A DNA stretch of 64,000 nucleotides from Marinovum sp034669705. Lineage in GTDB: Bacteria > Pseudomonadota > Alphaproteobacteria > Rhodobacterales > Rhodobacteraceae. Where the stretch lies: the NCBI RefSeq assembly GCF_034669705.1, contig NZ_JAXMOR010000019.1:1-64000 (forward strand), written 5' to 3'. A model generated the notes under the pieces. The model was given only the letters and a program-made list of their open reading frames with translations. It was not told the DNA's origin and made no database searches. A program made the position numbers and the translations under genes. Shown piece by piece: positions 1-7,346 of the stretch (the first letter of the stretch is position 1; the number at the start of each line of letters is the position of its first letter).

Positions 1-127
1 CCCTCCGGGCCAATGCGCCATGGCACGCGCCAGCTATATGACAAGCGCGCGCGCAATGGCGCGTGGCGCCCCGCCACTGGCCTGGTTTTGCGCCGCCACG
101 TGGCCGGATTTTACTCCGCCGTTGACA
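1..127 (+). mobile_element. Right end of an IS21-family-like insertion sequence (partial)
   Basis: The sequence up to the motif ending GTTGACA at 127 is not ABC-transporter coding sequence, whereas sugar-ATPase codons start right after it. Two diverged direct repeats are visible, 74-97 (CCACTGGCCTGGTTTTGCG...) and 96-120 (CCACGTGGCCGGATTTTAC...). Multiple terminal repeats and a CA-3' end are known features of IS21-family ends. The transposase genes and the other end would lie left of the window. The family call is an inference from the end structure only; the position of the junction is fairly clear from the protein alignment I can do by eye. Confidence 0.5.
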
Positions 128-351
128 ACCTGATCCGCAGCCTGACCGACACCCAAGGGCTGGGCGTCATCGTGATCTCGTCGGAACTGCCGGAGCTGCT
201 TGGTCTCTCGGACCGGGTGCTTGTCATGGCCGAGGGCCGCATCCGCGCGGAATTCGACCGCGGCGCGGCAAATGAGGAAAACATCATGGCCGCGGCCATC
301 CCCCAGGGCCGGAGCGCGGCCGGGGCAGACCTTGAAGGAGCGGCCCAATGA
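128..351 (+). pseudogene. Truncated sugar ABC transporter ATP-binding protein (CUT2, RbsA/MglA type), C-terminal fragment
   Basis: About 74 residues match the extreme C-terminus of RbsA/MglA-type double ATPases, with the typical stretch VIVISSELPELLGLSDRVLV followed by MAEGRI. Walker A, signature and Walker B of both domains are absent, because the gene is cut at its 5' side by the insertion-sequence end at 127. An open frame does run from an ATG at 13 through the junction, so a chimeric 112-residue product is possible but would not be an ATPase. The stop codon overlaps the permease start (ATGA), so the fragment was once the upstream partner of that permease. Without the ATPase the importer is probably dead unless another ATPase serves it. 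Confidence 0.75.
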
Positions 352-1337
352 CCGATCAAACCATCAACGCCCGAAGCGAGGGGTTCAGCATGCACCGTAC
401 CATCGAACGTATCGGCATCCACAACATCAGCCTGCTGGTGGCCCTCGTCGGGCTGCTGGTGATCTTCGGCGTGCTGCGGGGCGATGTCTTCTTCTCGACC
501 CGCAACCTTTTGAACATCGGCATGGGGGTCGCGATCCTCGGCGTTCTGGCGATCTCGCAGACCGGGGTGATCGTCTCTGGCGGGCTCGACATTTCGGTCG
601 GCTCCATCGTCGGGCTGACCACCGTCGCCACCGCAATGACGATCCAGGCCACCGACATGGCAGGGCTGGGGCTGCTGGCGGGCATCGCCGTCGGCGGTCT
701 GGCCGGGCTGGTGAACGGGCTGCTGATCACCTATGGCCGGATCAACGCGGTGATCGTGACCCTGGGCACCATGGCGATCTTTCGCGGCGTCGCCTTCATC
801 CTGTCGAACGGCCAGTCGATCTCGATCTTCAACGACAGCTTCCGTTGGATCGGCACCGGCCGCATCCTCGGCCTGCCGGCGCCGATCTGGATCCTGATCG
901 CGGTGGCGATCGGCTTCTACATCTTCATGCACAAGAGCATCGTCGGCCGGAACTACTATGCCATCGGCGGCAACCCCATCGTGGCGCGGCTGTCGGGCCT
1001 GAAGATCCCGACCTACCGGGTGGCGATCTACGTGGTCTCTGGCGTCATGGCCGGCGTGGGCGGCATCCTGCTGGCGGCGCGCACCGGCTCGGGCCAACCG
1101 ATCTCGGGTTCCGACGGGCTCGAGCTCGAGGCGATCACCGCGGCCTTCCTCGGCGGCTGCGCGATGCAGGGCGGGCGCGGCACTGTGGTCGGCGCACTCT
1201 TGGGGGTCGCGATCATCGGCGTGCTCAACAACGGCATGATCCTCACCGCGGTGCCGACCTTTTATCAGATGCTGGCCAAGGGGACCCTTCTTATCCTGGC
1301 GGTCTTTCTGGCAGAGTACCGTCTGAACAAGAGCTGA
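348..1337 (+). CDS. Sugar ABC transporter permease (CUT2, RbsC type)
   Basis: This 329-residue protein is an inner-membrane permease of the ribose/rhamnose/galactose (CUT2) importer class. It shows many hydrophobic helices and the family motifs SGGLDISVGSIVGL near residue 80 and the coupling-helix region around GGNPIVARLSGLKI near residue 205, followed by AFLGGCAMQGGRGTV. Its ATG overlaps the stop of the truncated ATPase gene by four bases, and the GntR gene follows after 7 bases, so one operon is likely. No CUT2 solute-binding protein is visible in the window; it may lie left of the insertion. Substrate is not readable from sequence; the nearby rhamnosidase and mutarotase suggest rhamnose or a related sugar (inference). 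Confidence 0.88.
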   Translation: MTDQTINARSEGFSMHRTIERIGIHNISLLVALVGLLVIFGVLRGDVFFSTRNLLNIGMGVAILGVLAISQTGVIVSGGLDISVGSIVGLTTVATAMTIQATDMAGLGLLAGIAVGGLAGLVNGLLITYGRINAVIVTLGTMAIFRGVAFILSNGQSISIFNDSFRWIGTGRILGLPAPIWILIAVAIGFYIFMHKSIVGRNYYAIGGNPIVARLSGLKIPTYRVAIYVVSGVMAGVGGILLAARTGSGQPISGSDGLELEAITAAFLGGCAMQGGRGTVVGALLGVAIIGVLNNGMILTAVPTFYQMLAKGTLLILAVFLAEYRLNKS

Positions 1338-1344
1338 GGCAGTC

Positions 1345-2088
1345 ATGGCAGAGGTCAAACAGAGAGGGCAGGGTGGCCCGCGCGAGATCGTCACCTCCAC
1401 GCTGGCGCGGATGATCCTGTCGGGTGAGATCGCGCCGGGCGAGCGGCTTCCGACCGAGGATGCGCTGCGCCAGAAGATGGACGTCAGCCGCACCGCCCTG
1501 CGCGAGTCGGTGCGGATGCTGGCCGGCAAGGGGCTGATCGAGAGCCGGCCGCGGATCGGCACCGTCGTGCTGCCCGCGACGCGCTGGAACCATCTCGACG
1601 GTGACATCCTCGCCTGGCGCGAGACCCTGCCGCCCGACCTCGTCTTCATCCGCTCGCTGACCGAGGCGCGGCAGGTCATCGAGCCTGCCGCCGCCGAAAT
1701 GGCGGCGCAGCGCGCCGACGGCTCCGACCTCGGCCGGATGCAGGAGGCCTACCAGCGGATGAGCGCGGCGCGCGATGATGACATCGATGCGATCGTCGCC
1801 GCCGACGAGGCCTTTCACTTCGCGATCCTGCTGGCCTCGAAGAACGAGATCTTCGCCAATTTCGGCACGGTGATCGGCGCGGCGCTGCGGATGTCTTTCC
1901 GGATGACCACGCAGGCCTCCGAGAACTTCGCGGACTCGCTTCACACCCACGGCGACGTGCTCGAGGCGATCCGGATGCGCGAGAGCGAGACCGCCCGCCG
2001 GCTGATGGCCGGGTTGATCGGTGTCGCGGCGCGCGACTTGGGCCGCGCGGCGAGCCAGCGGGGCCAGGACACGGCCGGGGCCCTATGA
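1345..2088 (+). CDS. GntR-family (FadR/FCD subfamily) transcriptional regulator
   Basis: The 247-residue protein has an N-terminal winged helix-turn-helix (residues about 10-75, with GERLPTEDALRQKMDVSRTA then LRESVRML) and a C-terminal FCD ligand domain. FCD metal/ligand residues are suggested by the ADEAFHFAIL and HTHGDVLEAI segments. Regulators of this subfamily usually sense sugar acids or carboxylates and repress adjacent catabolic genes. It lies 7 bases after the CUT2 permease and 20 bases before the mutarotase gene, in the same direction, so it is probably part of this sugar operon. No operator was identified for it. Confidence 0.9.
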   Translation: MAEVKQRGQGGPREIVTSTLARMILSGEIAPGERLPTEDALRQKMDVSRTALRESVRMLAGKGLIESRPRIGTVVLPATRWNHLDGDILAWRETLPPDLVFIRSLTEARQVIEPAAAEMAAQRADGSDLGRMQEAYQRMSAARDDDIDAIVAADEAFHFAILLASKNEIFANFGTVIGAALRMSFRMTTQASENFADSLHTHGDVLEAIRMRESETARRLMAGLIGVAARDLGRAASQRGQDTAGAL

Positions 2089-2108
2089 CCTTGCTCTGCC
2101 GCTGAGCG

Positions 2109-2972
2109 ATGATCACGCTGCAGAACGATCGGTTCCGGCTGTCGGTGGATCCGGCGATGGGCGCTTCGGTCGGCCGCTTCGAGGTCGCAACGGCAGAGGG
2201 CTGGGTGCCGGTGCTGGCGCCTAGAGCCGCGCCCGCCAGGACCGCCGGCGACACGGCAATGTTCCTCATGGCGCCCTTCGCCAACCGCGCGCGCGGCAAC
2301 CGGCTGGCCCTGGGCACGCGGCGCATCGAACTTGCGCCCAACACCGACGAGCCGCTGGCGCTGCATGGCATCGCCTGGCAGCGGTCGTGGGAGGTGATCG
2401 AGACCACCGCCGGCCGGATCGCGCTCGGCCTTGATATCCGCGGAAACTATCCGCTCGACCTGCGGATGGGGTTCATGGCGGAGCTGCGCGCCACCGGTGT
2501 CAGGTTCGGCCTGAGCCTCCGCAACACCGGGGCGCGGGCGGTGCCCTGTGGGATCGGCTTCCACCCGTATTTCCCACGTCTGGCGGACACGCAGGTGGCC
2601 TTTGCCGCCCGCACGCTCTGGCCGGAGGGGCCGGGGCATCTGCCCCTCGGCAAGCGCCCGCTTCCGGCCTCGGAGGCCTATTCGACGCCGCGCGGGCTGC
2701 CGGAGGCCTGGCGCAACCAATGCTATTCCGGCTGGGACGGGCGTGCGCGGATCACTCAGCCATCGCTGGGTTACGGGCTCGAGATGCGGGGTCGGGGACT
2801 CCCGGCGTTGATGCTCTTTGCCGACCCCGGGATGGCACGGTTTGCGCTGGAACCGCAGAGCCATGTCAGCGGCGAGACCGGGACCGGGCCGCACGGGCTG
2901 ACTGTGCTTCCGGCGGGCCAGTCGATTTCGGCCGAGCTGACCCTGAAGATCGCCGGGCTCTCGCTCCGTTGA
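2109..2972 (+). CDS. Aldose 1-epimerase (mutarotase) family protein
   Basis: A 287-residue protein of the galactose-mutarotase-like superfamily, which interconverts alpha and beta anomers of free sugars in the cytoplasm. Supporting stretches are MAPFANRARGNRL near residue 54, LHGIAWQRSW near 84 and the FHPYFPR motif near 139, which correspond to the conserved Arg and His positions of the family. Length is somewhat shorter than classical GalM (about 340). It is the last gene of the plus-strand sugar operon, 20 bases after the GntR gene. The substrate is unknown; a sugar released or imported by neighbouring gene products is likely. Confidence 0.85.
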   Translation: MITLQNDRFRLSVDPAMGASVGRFEVATAEGWVPVLAPRAAPARTAGDTAMFLMAPFANRARGNRLALGTRRIELAPNTDEPLALHGIAWQRSWEVIETTAGRIALGLDIRGNYPLDLRMGFMAELRATGVRFGLSLRNTGARAVPCGIGFHPYFPRLADTQVAFAARTLWPEGPGHLPLGKRPLPASEAYSTPRGLPEAWRNQCYSGWDGRARITQPSLGYGLEMRGRGLPALMLFADPGMARFALEPQSHVSGETGTGPHGLTVLPAGQSISAELTLKIAGLSLR

Positions 2973-3287
2973 TGTTCAGGACAGCGTCGAGACCAAAGGA
3001 AACCCGGAGGCTCGCCCGCGGCGATGGTCTGCGTCCGATGGATATCGAGACCGTCTGGACCCCAGCGCAACTCAATGCCGGAAATTCGACGGCCGAGCAC
3101 CGGGACCGGGGCGCTTCTTGTGTCTTCGTCAGGCTCTCGAAGCAGGCGCACGTGCAGCAGGCCGGTTACTCGACCCGGTGGCGCGCGGTTGCTCTGCTGG
3201 GTTGGCTCCAAGACATCCATAACGACCCACGCAACAAACCAAGCAACTACATCTACGCCGGAAATTGCCCGGGGATCCGCTACCAGC
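2973..3287. other. Gene-free spacer between convergent sugar genes
   Basis: These 315 bases separate the mutarotase stop from the ATPase stop. Short open frames exist on both strands but none shows a recognisable domain, a ribosome site or a plausible start. The element GCCGGAAATT occurs twice (about 3077 and 3258), which may be chance. No terminator hairpin with a T-run was seen. It may be decayed coding sequence. Confidence 0.4.
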
Positions 3288-4265
3288 TCAATATCGGAAC
3301 TCGAACTCCGGGTTCGGGGTGACCCAGACGGTGCTGCCCTGGGCGAAGCTGCGGCTGCCGTCGGTGCGCGCGATGACCGGCCCGAGGTCGGGGGCGTCCA
3401 TGTGGACGATGGTGTCGGCGCCCAGCCGCTCGACGTGGCGCACGGTGCCGGGCCAGCGGCCTTCGGTCTCTGACAGGGCCAGGTGCTCGGGGCGGATGCC
3501 GTAGGTGCGGCAGCCCATCTCTTCGGCCACCTTGCCATTGTAGAGGTTCATCTTGGGCGAGCCGATGAAGCCCGCGACGAAGGGCGTGGCGGGGCGCTGG
3601 TAGAGCTCCATCGGCGGGCCGACCTGCTCGATCCTGCCGCCGTTGAGCACCACGATCTTGTCGGCCATGGTCATCGCCTCGACCTGGTCGTGGGTGACGT
3701 AGATCATCGTCGCGCCGAGCCGCTCGTGCAGCTCGGTCAGTTCGATCCGCATCTGGCTGCGCAGGGCGGCGTCGAGGTTCGACAGCGGCTCGTCGAACAG
3801 GAAGACCTGCGGGTCGCGCACGATGGCGCGGCCGATGGCGACGCGTTGGCGCTGGCCGCCAGACAGCGCCTTGGGCTTGCGGTCGAGATAGGCGCCAAGC
3901 TGCAGTGTCTCGGCCACCGCAGCGACCTTCTCGGCGATCTCGGACTTGGGACGACGCGCCAGCGACAGGCCGAAGCCGATGTTTTCGCGCACCGTGAGAT
4001 GGGGGTAGAGCGCGTAGTTCTGGAACACCATGGCGATGCCGCGCTCGGAGGGTTCAGCACGCGAGACGTCGCGGCCGCCGATCTCGATCATTCCGGAGCT
4101 CTGTTCCTCGAGCCCGGAAATCATCCGCAGCAGGGTGGACTTGCCACAGCCCGAGGGGCCGACGAAGACGCAGAACTCGCCGTCCTCGATGGTCAGGTCG
4201 ACGCCCTTGATCACCTCGACGGCGCCGAAGTTCTTGCGCAGGTCCTTGAGTTCGACACGGGCCAT
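3288..4265 (-). CDS. Carbohydrate ABC transporter ATP-binding protein (CUT1, MalK/UgpC type)
   Basis: The 325-residue ATPase energises the CUT1 importer encoded just upstream. Walker A (GPSGCGKST, residues about 37-45), the signature ALSGGQRQRVAIGRA (about 133) and Walker B (VFLFDEPLSNLD, about 155) are all intact, with the switch histidine in VTHDQVEAM. A C-terminal TOBE-like regulatory part is present but short, making the protein shorter than the usual 350-370 residues. It begins 4 bases after the permease stop with an AGGATA ribosome site. Transcription runs from the rhamnosidase through the binding protein and two permeases to this gene, so it is the last gene of that operon. Confidence 0.92.
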   Translation of the reverse strand: MARVELKDLRKNFGAVEVIKGVDLTIEDGEFCVFVGPSGCGKSTLLRMISGLEEQSSGMIEIGGRDVSRAEPSERGIAMVFQNYALYPHLTVRENIGFGLSLARRPKSEIAEKVAAVAETLQLGAYLDRKPKALSGGQRQRVAIGRAIVRDPQVFLFDEPLSNLDAALRSQMRIELTELHERLGATMIYVTHDQVEAMTMADKIVVLNGGRIEQVGPPMELYQRPATPFVAGFIGSPKMNLYNGKVAEEMGCRTYGIRPEHLALSETEGRWPGTVRHVERLGADTIVHMDAPDLGPVIARTDGSRSFAQGSTVWVTPNPEFEFRY

Positions 4266-4269
4266 GGGG

Positions 4270-5094
4270 TTATCCTTTCACTGCGCCGGAGGTCATCCCG
4301 GCGACGATCTGGCGGTTGAAGAAGATGAAGACGATCAGCGGCGGAATGGTGATCAGCAGGATGTTCATGAACAGCAGGTTCATCTGGCTCGCGAACTGGC
4401 TCTGGAAGTTGTAGAGCGTCAGCTGCACGGTCACGTTGTCACGCCCCGGCAGGTAGTAGAGCGGATGGGTGAAGTCGTTGAAGATGCTGATCGACTGCAC
4501 CACGATCACGGTCAGCGTCACCGGTTTCAGAAGCGGCAGCACGACCTTGAAGAACACCTGCCAGGGCTTGGCGCCGTCGATGATCGCCGCCTCGTCAAGC
4601 TCGCGCGGGATGGTGCCGATGAAGCTGCGATAGAGCAGCACGGTGAACCCGAGCCCGTAGGCGACCTGGATCAGGATCATGCCGTTGAGGGTCTTGAACA
4701 GGCCCACCGACTGCAGCAGCCAGATCGTCGGCACCACGGCGGGCGGGATCATCAGCCCCGACAGCGCCACCATGTAGACGATGCGGGTCACCGTCGAGGG
4801 CCGGCGCTGCACCACATAGCCCACCATCGCGCCGAAGATCACCAGCAGGGTGATCGCGCCCACGGTGATGACGGTGGAATTCCAGTAGGCCAGCAGCAGG
4901 GCATAGTCGCGGGTCTGCACCGTGGTGACGAAGTTTTCCCAGAACAGCCAGCGCTCTGGCAGCGCGAAATCCGGCTGGCTCGCCTCTTGCGGTGATTTCA
5001 TCGCGTTGATCAGCACAAAGAGGAAGGGGATCACGAAGATGACGAGAGAGGCGGAGAGCGCAAGGCCTCCGTTGAGGATCTGACGCGGTTTCAT
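4270..5094 (-). CDS. Carbohydrate ABC transporter permease (CUT1, MalG type)
   Basis: This 274-residue inner-membrane protein is the second permease of a CUT1 importer. The EAA-type cytoplasmic loop that contacts the ATPase is seen as RELDEAAIIDGAKPWQVFFK near residue 165, and the polytopic hydrophobicity fits six helices. I chose the ATG at 5094 because it overlaps the stop of the first permease gene (ATGA) and has a GGAG site upstream; an in-frame ATG at 5121 would lengthen the overlap. The ATPase gene follows 4 bases downstream. Substrate is inferred only from the linked rhamnosidase. Confidence 0.92.
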   Translation of the reverse strand: MKPRQILNGGLALSASLVIFVIPFLFVLINAMKSPQEASQPDFALPERWLFWENFVTTVQTRDYALLLAYWNSTVITVGAITLLVIFGAMVGYVVQRRPSTVTRIVYMVALSGLMIPPAVVPTIWLLQSVGLFKTLNGMILIQVAYGLGFTVLLYRSFIGTIPRELDEAAIIDGAKPWQVFFKVVLPLLKPVTLTVIVVQSISIFNDFTHPLYYLPGRDNVTVQLTLYNFQSQFASQMNLLFMNILLITIPPLIVFIFFNRQIVAGMTSGAVKG

Positions 5095-5960
5095 GAGTCG
5101 ATCGATCTCCGGTTGAGCCACCAGGCAAGCGGCGCGATGATCAGGGCGATCAGCAGGAACAGGATGACGTTGCCGGCGGTCGACAGGCCCCAGAACCCGG
5201 CCTGGTATTGCTTGTAGATGACGCTGGCCAGCACGTCGGATGAAAAGCCGGGGCCGCCGCGGGTCATCGCCCAGATCAGGTCGAACAGGCGCAGCCCGCC
5301 GATCAGCGACAGGATGATGACGGTGGTGGTGGCCGGCCGGATCAGCGGCACGGTCACCCGCCAGAACTGTTGCAGCCGGGTGGCGCCGTCGATGCGGGCG
5401 GCCTCGTAGTACTCGGGGCCAATGGTGGCGAGGCCCGCAATATAGATCAGCGTCGCCAGACCCACGCCGCGCCAGACATCGACCAGCGCCACAGAGAACA
5501 GCGCCAGCGACGGGTTGGTCAGCCAGCCGGGGCCGTCGATGCCCACCGCCGCCAGCGCGACGTTGATCGCGCCCTGGGTGGGGTGCATCAGTTCCTGGAA
5601 CAGCAGGCCGACGCCGATGGTCGAGACCAGCACCGGAAAGAAGACGATCGAGCGCAAGAGCGACTGCCCCATCATCCCTGAGGTCAAGAGCACCGCCAGC
5701 AGCAAGCCGATCACCGTCTTCATCCCAGAGGTCAGGACGGCAAAGGCCAGCGTGTTGACCGTGCCGCGCAGCAGGTAGGGCTCGGAGAAGAATTGGACAT
5801 AGTTGTCCCAGCCGGCAAAGCGCGCCTCGAACGGATCCCAGTAGGTGAGCGAGAAGTAGAAGGAGGCAACCGTGGGCACCAGGAAGAACACCACGAAGAT
5901 CGCCGCCGCGGGCAGGAAAAACCAGTAGGGGTAGGGGGATATCCGGGATTTGGCGGGCAT
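5091..5960 (-). CDS. Carbohydrate ABC transporter permease (CUT1, MalF type)
   Basis: A 289-residue membrane protein beginning MPAKSRISPYPYWF, typical of sugar permeases of the MalF/UgpA class. The EAA loop reads YYEAARIDGATRLQQFWR near residue 195. The ATG at 5960 is preferred over an upstream in-frame ATG at 6104 because the intervening residues are not hydrophobic or conserved-looking and would run into the binding-protein gene. It lies 67 bases after the binding-protein stop and overlaps the next permease by four bases. Confidence 0.92.
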   Translation of the reverse strand: MPAKSRISPYPYWFFLPAAAIFVVFFLVPTVASFYFSLTYWDPFEARFAGWDNYVQFFSEPYLLRGTVNTLAFAVLTSGMKTVIGLLLAVLLTSGMMGQSLLRSIVFFPVLVSTIGVGLLFQELMHPTQGAINVALAAVGIDGPGWLTNPSLALFSVALVDVWRGVGLATLIYIAGLATIGPEYYEAARIDGATRLQQFWRVTVPLIRPATTTVIILSLIGGLRLFDLIWAMTRGGPGFSSDVLASVIYKQYQAGFWGLSTAGNVILFLLIALIIAPLAWWLNRRSIDS

Positions 5961-6027
5961 GTCAGGTCCTTGGATCAAGTAGGGCCCGCGCAGAACCGCG
6001 AGCCCCGTTTCGCAACCGGTCGGGAGG

Positions 6028-7299
6028 TTACCAGTTGGGAAGGCCGAGCTGACGGGCCTGCTTGGCCACGTCACGGTCATAGCGTTCCGCCGCCGACTTT
6101 GCATCGCGGATGCCGGACCCGACCTCGACGGTCAGCTGTTCGAGCGCCGGGCCCTTGATCGGCGACAGGAACTCGAGCGCCGGAGCGGTGCGGCCGTCTT
6201 GCTCGAAATAAGGCAGCATGTCGGCGATGGCGGTCGGCACGTCGTCCGGCAACTCGCAGCCGGGCACCAGCTGCGGGCCGATCGCGCCGTTGACCTCGAC
6301 AATGGTCTCGCAGCCCTCGACCGAGGCGACGAAGTCGAGGAAATCCTTGGCGATGTCGATGTGCTCGCTCGACTTGGGAATATAGACCGCCGAGGGCAGC
6401 CAGATCGTCAGACCGTTCTTTTCGGCGTCGTCGCCGGGCTGGGCGAAGAAGCCGACATCGTCGATCAGCTCGGGGCTGTTCTGCCGGATCGCACCGATCG
6501 AGAAGGTCAGCATCGGGTAATGCACGCCGGTGCCGTTGGCCACCATGTGCAGCCCGTCGTCAAAGCTGGCCGCGCCGTAATCGGCATTCAGGTAGCCTGC
6601 CTCATGCACCGCCTGCAGCCGCTCGAAGCCCTTGAGCGCGGCCGGGGTGTCGGCGAACTTGACCGCGTTGGCGGTATAGGCCTCGGCAAAGCCCGGCTCT
6701 TCCGATTGGACGTTGTAGTAATCCGCCAGCACGAAGAGCTGGCTGGTCCAAGTGTTGCGATAGGTCTGGATCACCGGGGCCTTGTCGGTCTTTTCGGCGA
6801 TCACCGCGTTGTTGGCCATGAACGCGTCCCAGGTCCTGGGCACTTCGAGACCGAGCTCCTGGTAGGTCGGCACGTGATAGAGGATGCCACCGCCCATCGC
6901 GCCCTCGGCGGGCACGCCGTAGACCCGGCCTTGGGCGTCCTGAACGGTGCGCTTGAACGAGTCGTTGAGCGGCGCCACGTTCTCGAGATCATTGAGCGGC
7001 ACCAGCGTCCGTTCGGGCCGCAACGCCTGGAACAGCGAGCCGGAGTTGTACATGAAGAGATCGGTCATCTCGCCGGTGGCCAGTCGCGACTTGACGATAT
7101 TGTCGCCTTCGCCGCCCGCCGGGCGTATCTCGATCGAGAAGGTCACATCGGGGTGCATCTCGGTATAGGCTGCGGTCAGCGCCTCGAAGGCGGCGATGGT
7201 CGAGGGGCCGTTGTCGATCAGCAGGCTCAGCTCTTCGGCCGAGGCGGCGCCCGCCGTCAGCGCAAGCGCCATGGCGGTGGTGGTCAGTGTCTTGGTCAT
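6028..7299 (-). CDS. Extracellular sugar-binding protein of ABC transporter (CUT1)
   Basis: A 423-residue periplasmic solute-binding protein. It starts with a clear Sec signal peptide (MTKTLTTTAMALALTAGAASA, cleavage after ASA) and shows the cluster-B binding-protein pattern, including GGEGDNIVKSRLATGEMTDL near residue 63. A GGAGGA ribosome site precedes the ATG. The gene lies between the rhamnosidase gene (47 bases upstream) and the two permeases, so it captures the ligand for that importer. Ligand cannot be read from the sequence; a rhamnose-containing oligosaccharide or glycoside is my inference. Confidence 0.92.
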   Translation of the reverse strand: MTKTLTTTAMALALTAGAASAEELSLLIDNGPSTIAAFEALTAAYTEMHPDVTFSIEIRPAGGEGDNIVKSRLATGEMTDLFMYNSGSLFQALRPERTLVPLNDLENVAPLNDSFKRTVQDAQGRVYGVPAEGAMGGGILYHVPTYQELGLEVPRTWDAFMANNAVIAEKTDKAPVIQTYRNTWTSQLFVLADYYNVQSEEPGFAEAYTANAVKFADTPAALKGFERLQAVHEAGYLNADYGAASFDDGLHMVANGTGVHYPMLTFSIGAIRQNSPELIDDVGFFAQPGDDAEKNGLTIWLPSAVYIPKSSEHIDIAKDFLDFVASVEGCETIVEVNGAIGPQLVPGCELPDDVPTAIADMLPYFEQDGRTAPALEFLSPIKGPALEQLTVEVGSGIRDAKSAAERYDRDVAKQARQLGLPNW

Positions 7300-7346
7300 G
7301 GTGTCCTCCCTTTGGGTGTGTCCGGGGCCTCCCGCGCCCCGGGGTT

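Noticed and set aside
13..127. N-terminal part of the 112-codon frame at the left edge as genuine ABC-ATPase sequence
   Set aside because: The residues before position 128 do not resemble the conserved block expected there (GVDVGAKAEIY-type) and coincide with insertion-sequence end repeats.
2973..3287. Open frames in the spacer between the mutarotase and ATPase genes as a small gene
   Set aside because: No start with a ribosome site, no domain and no coding-like composition could be seen.
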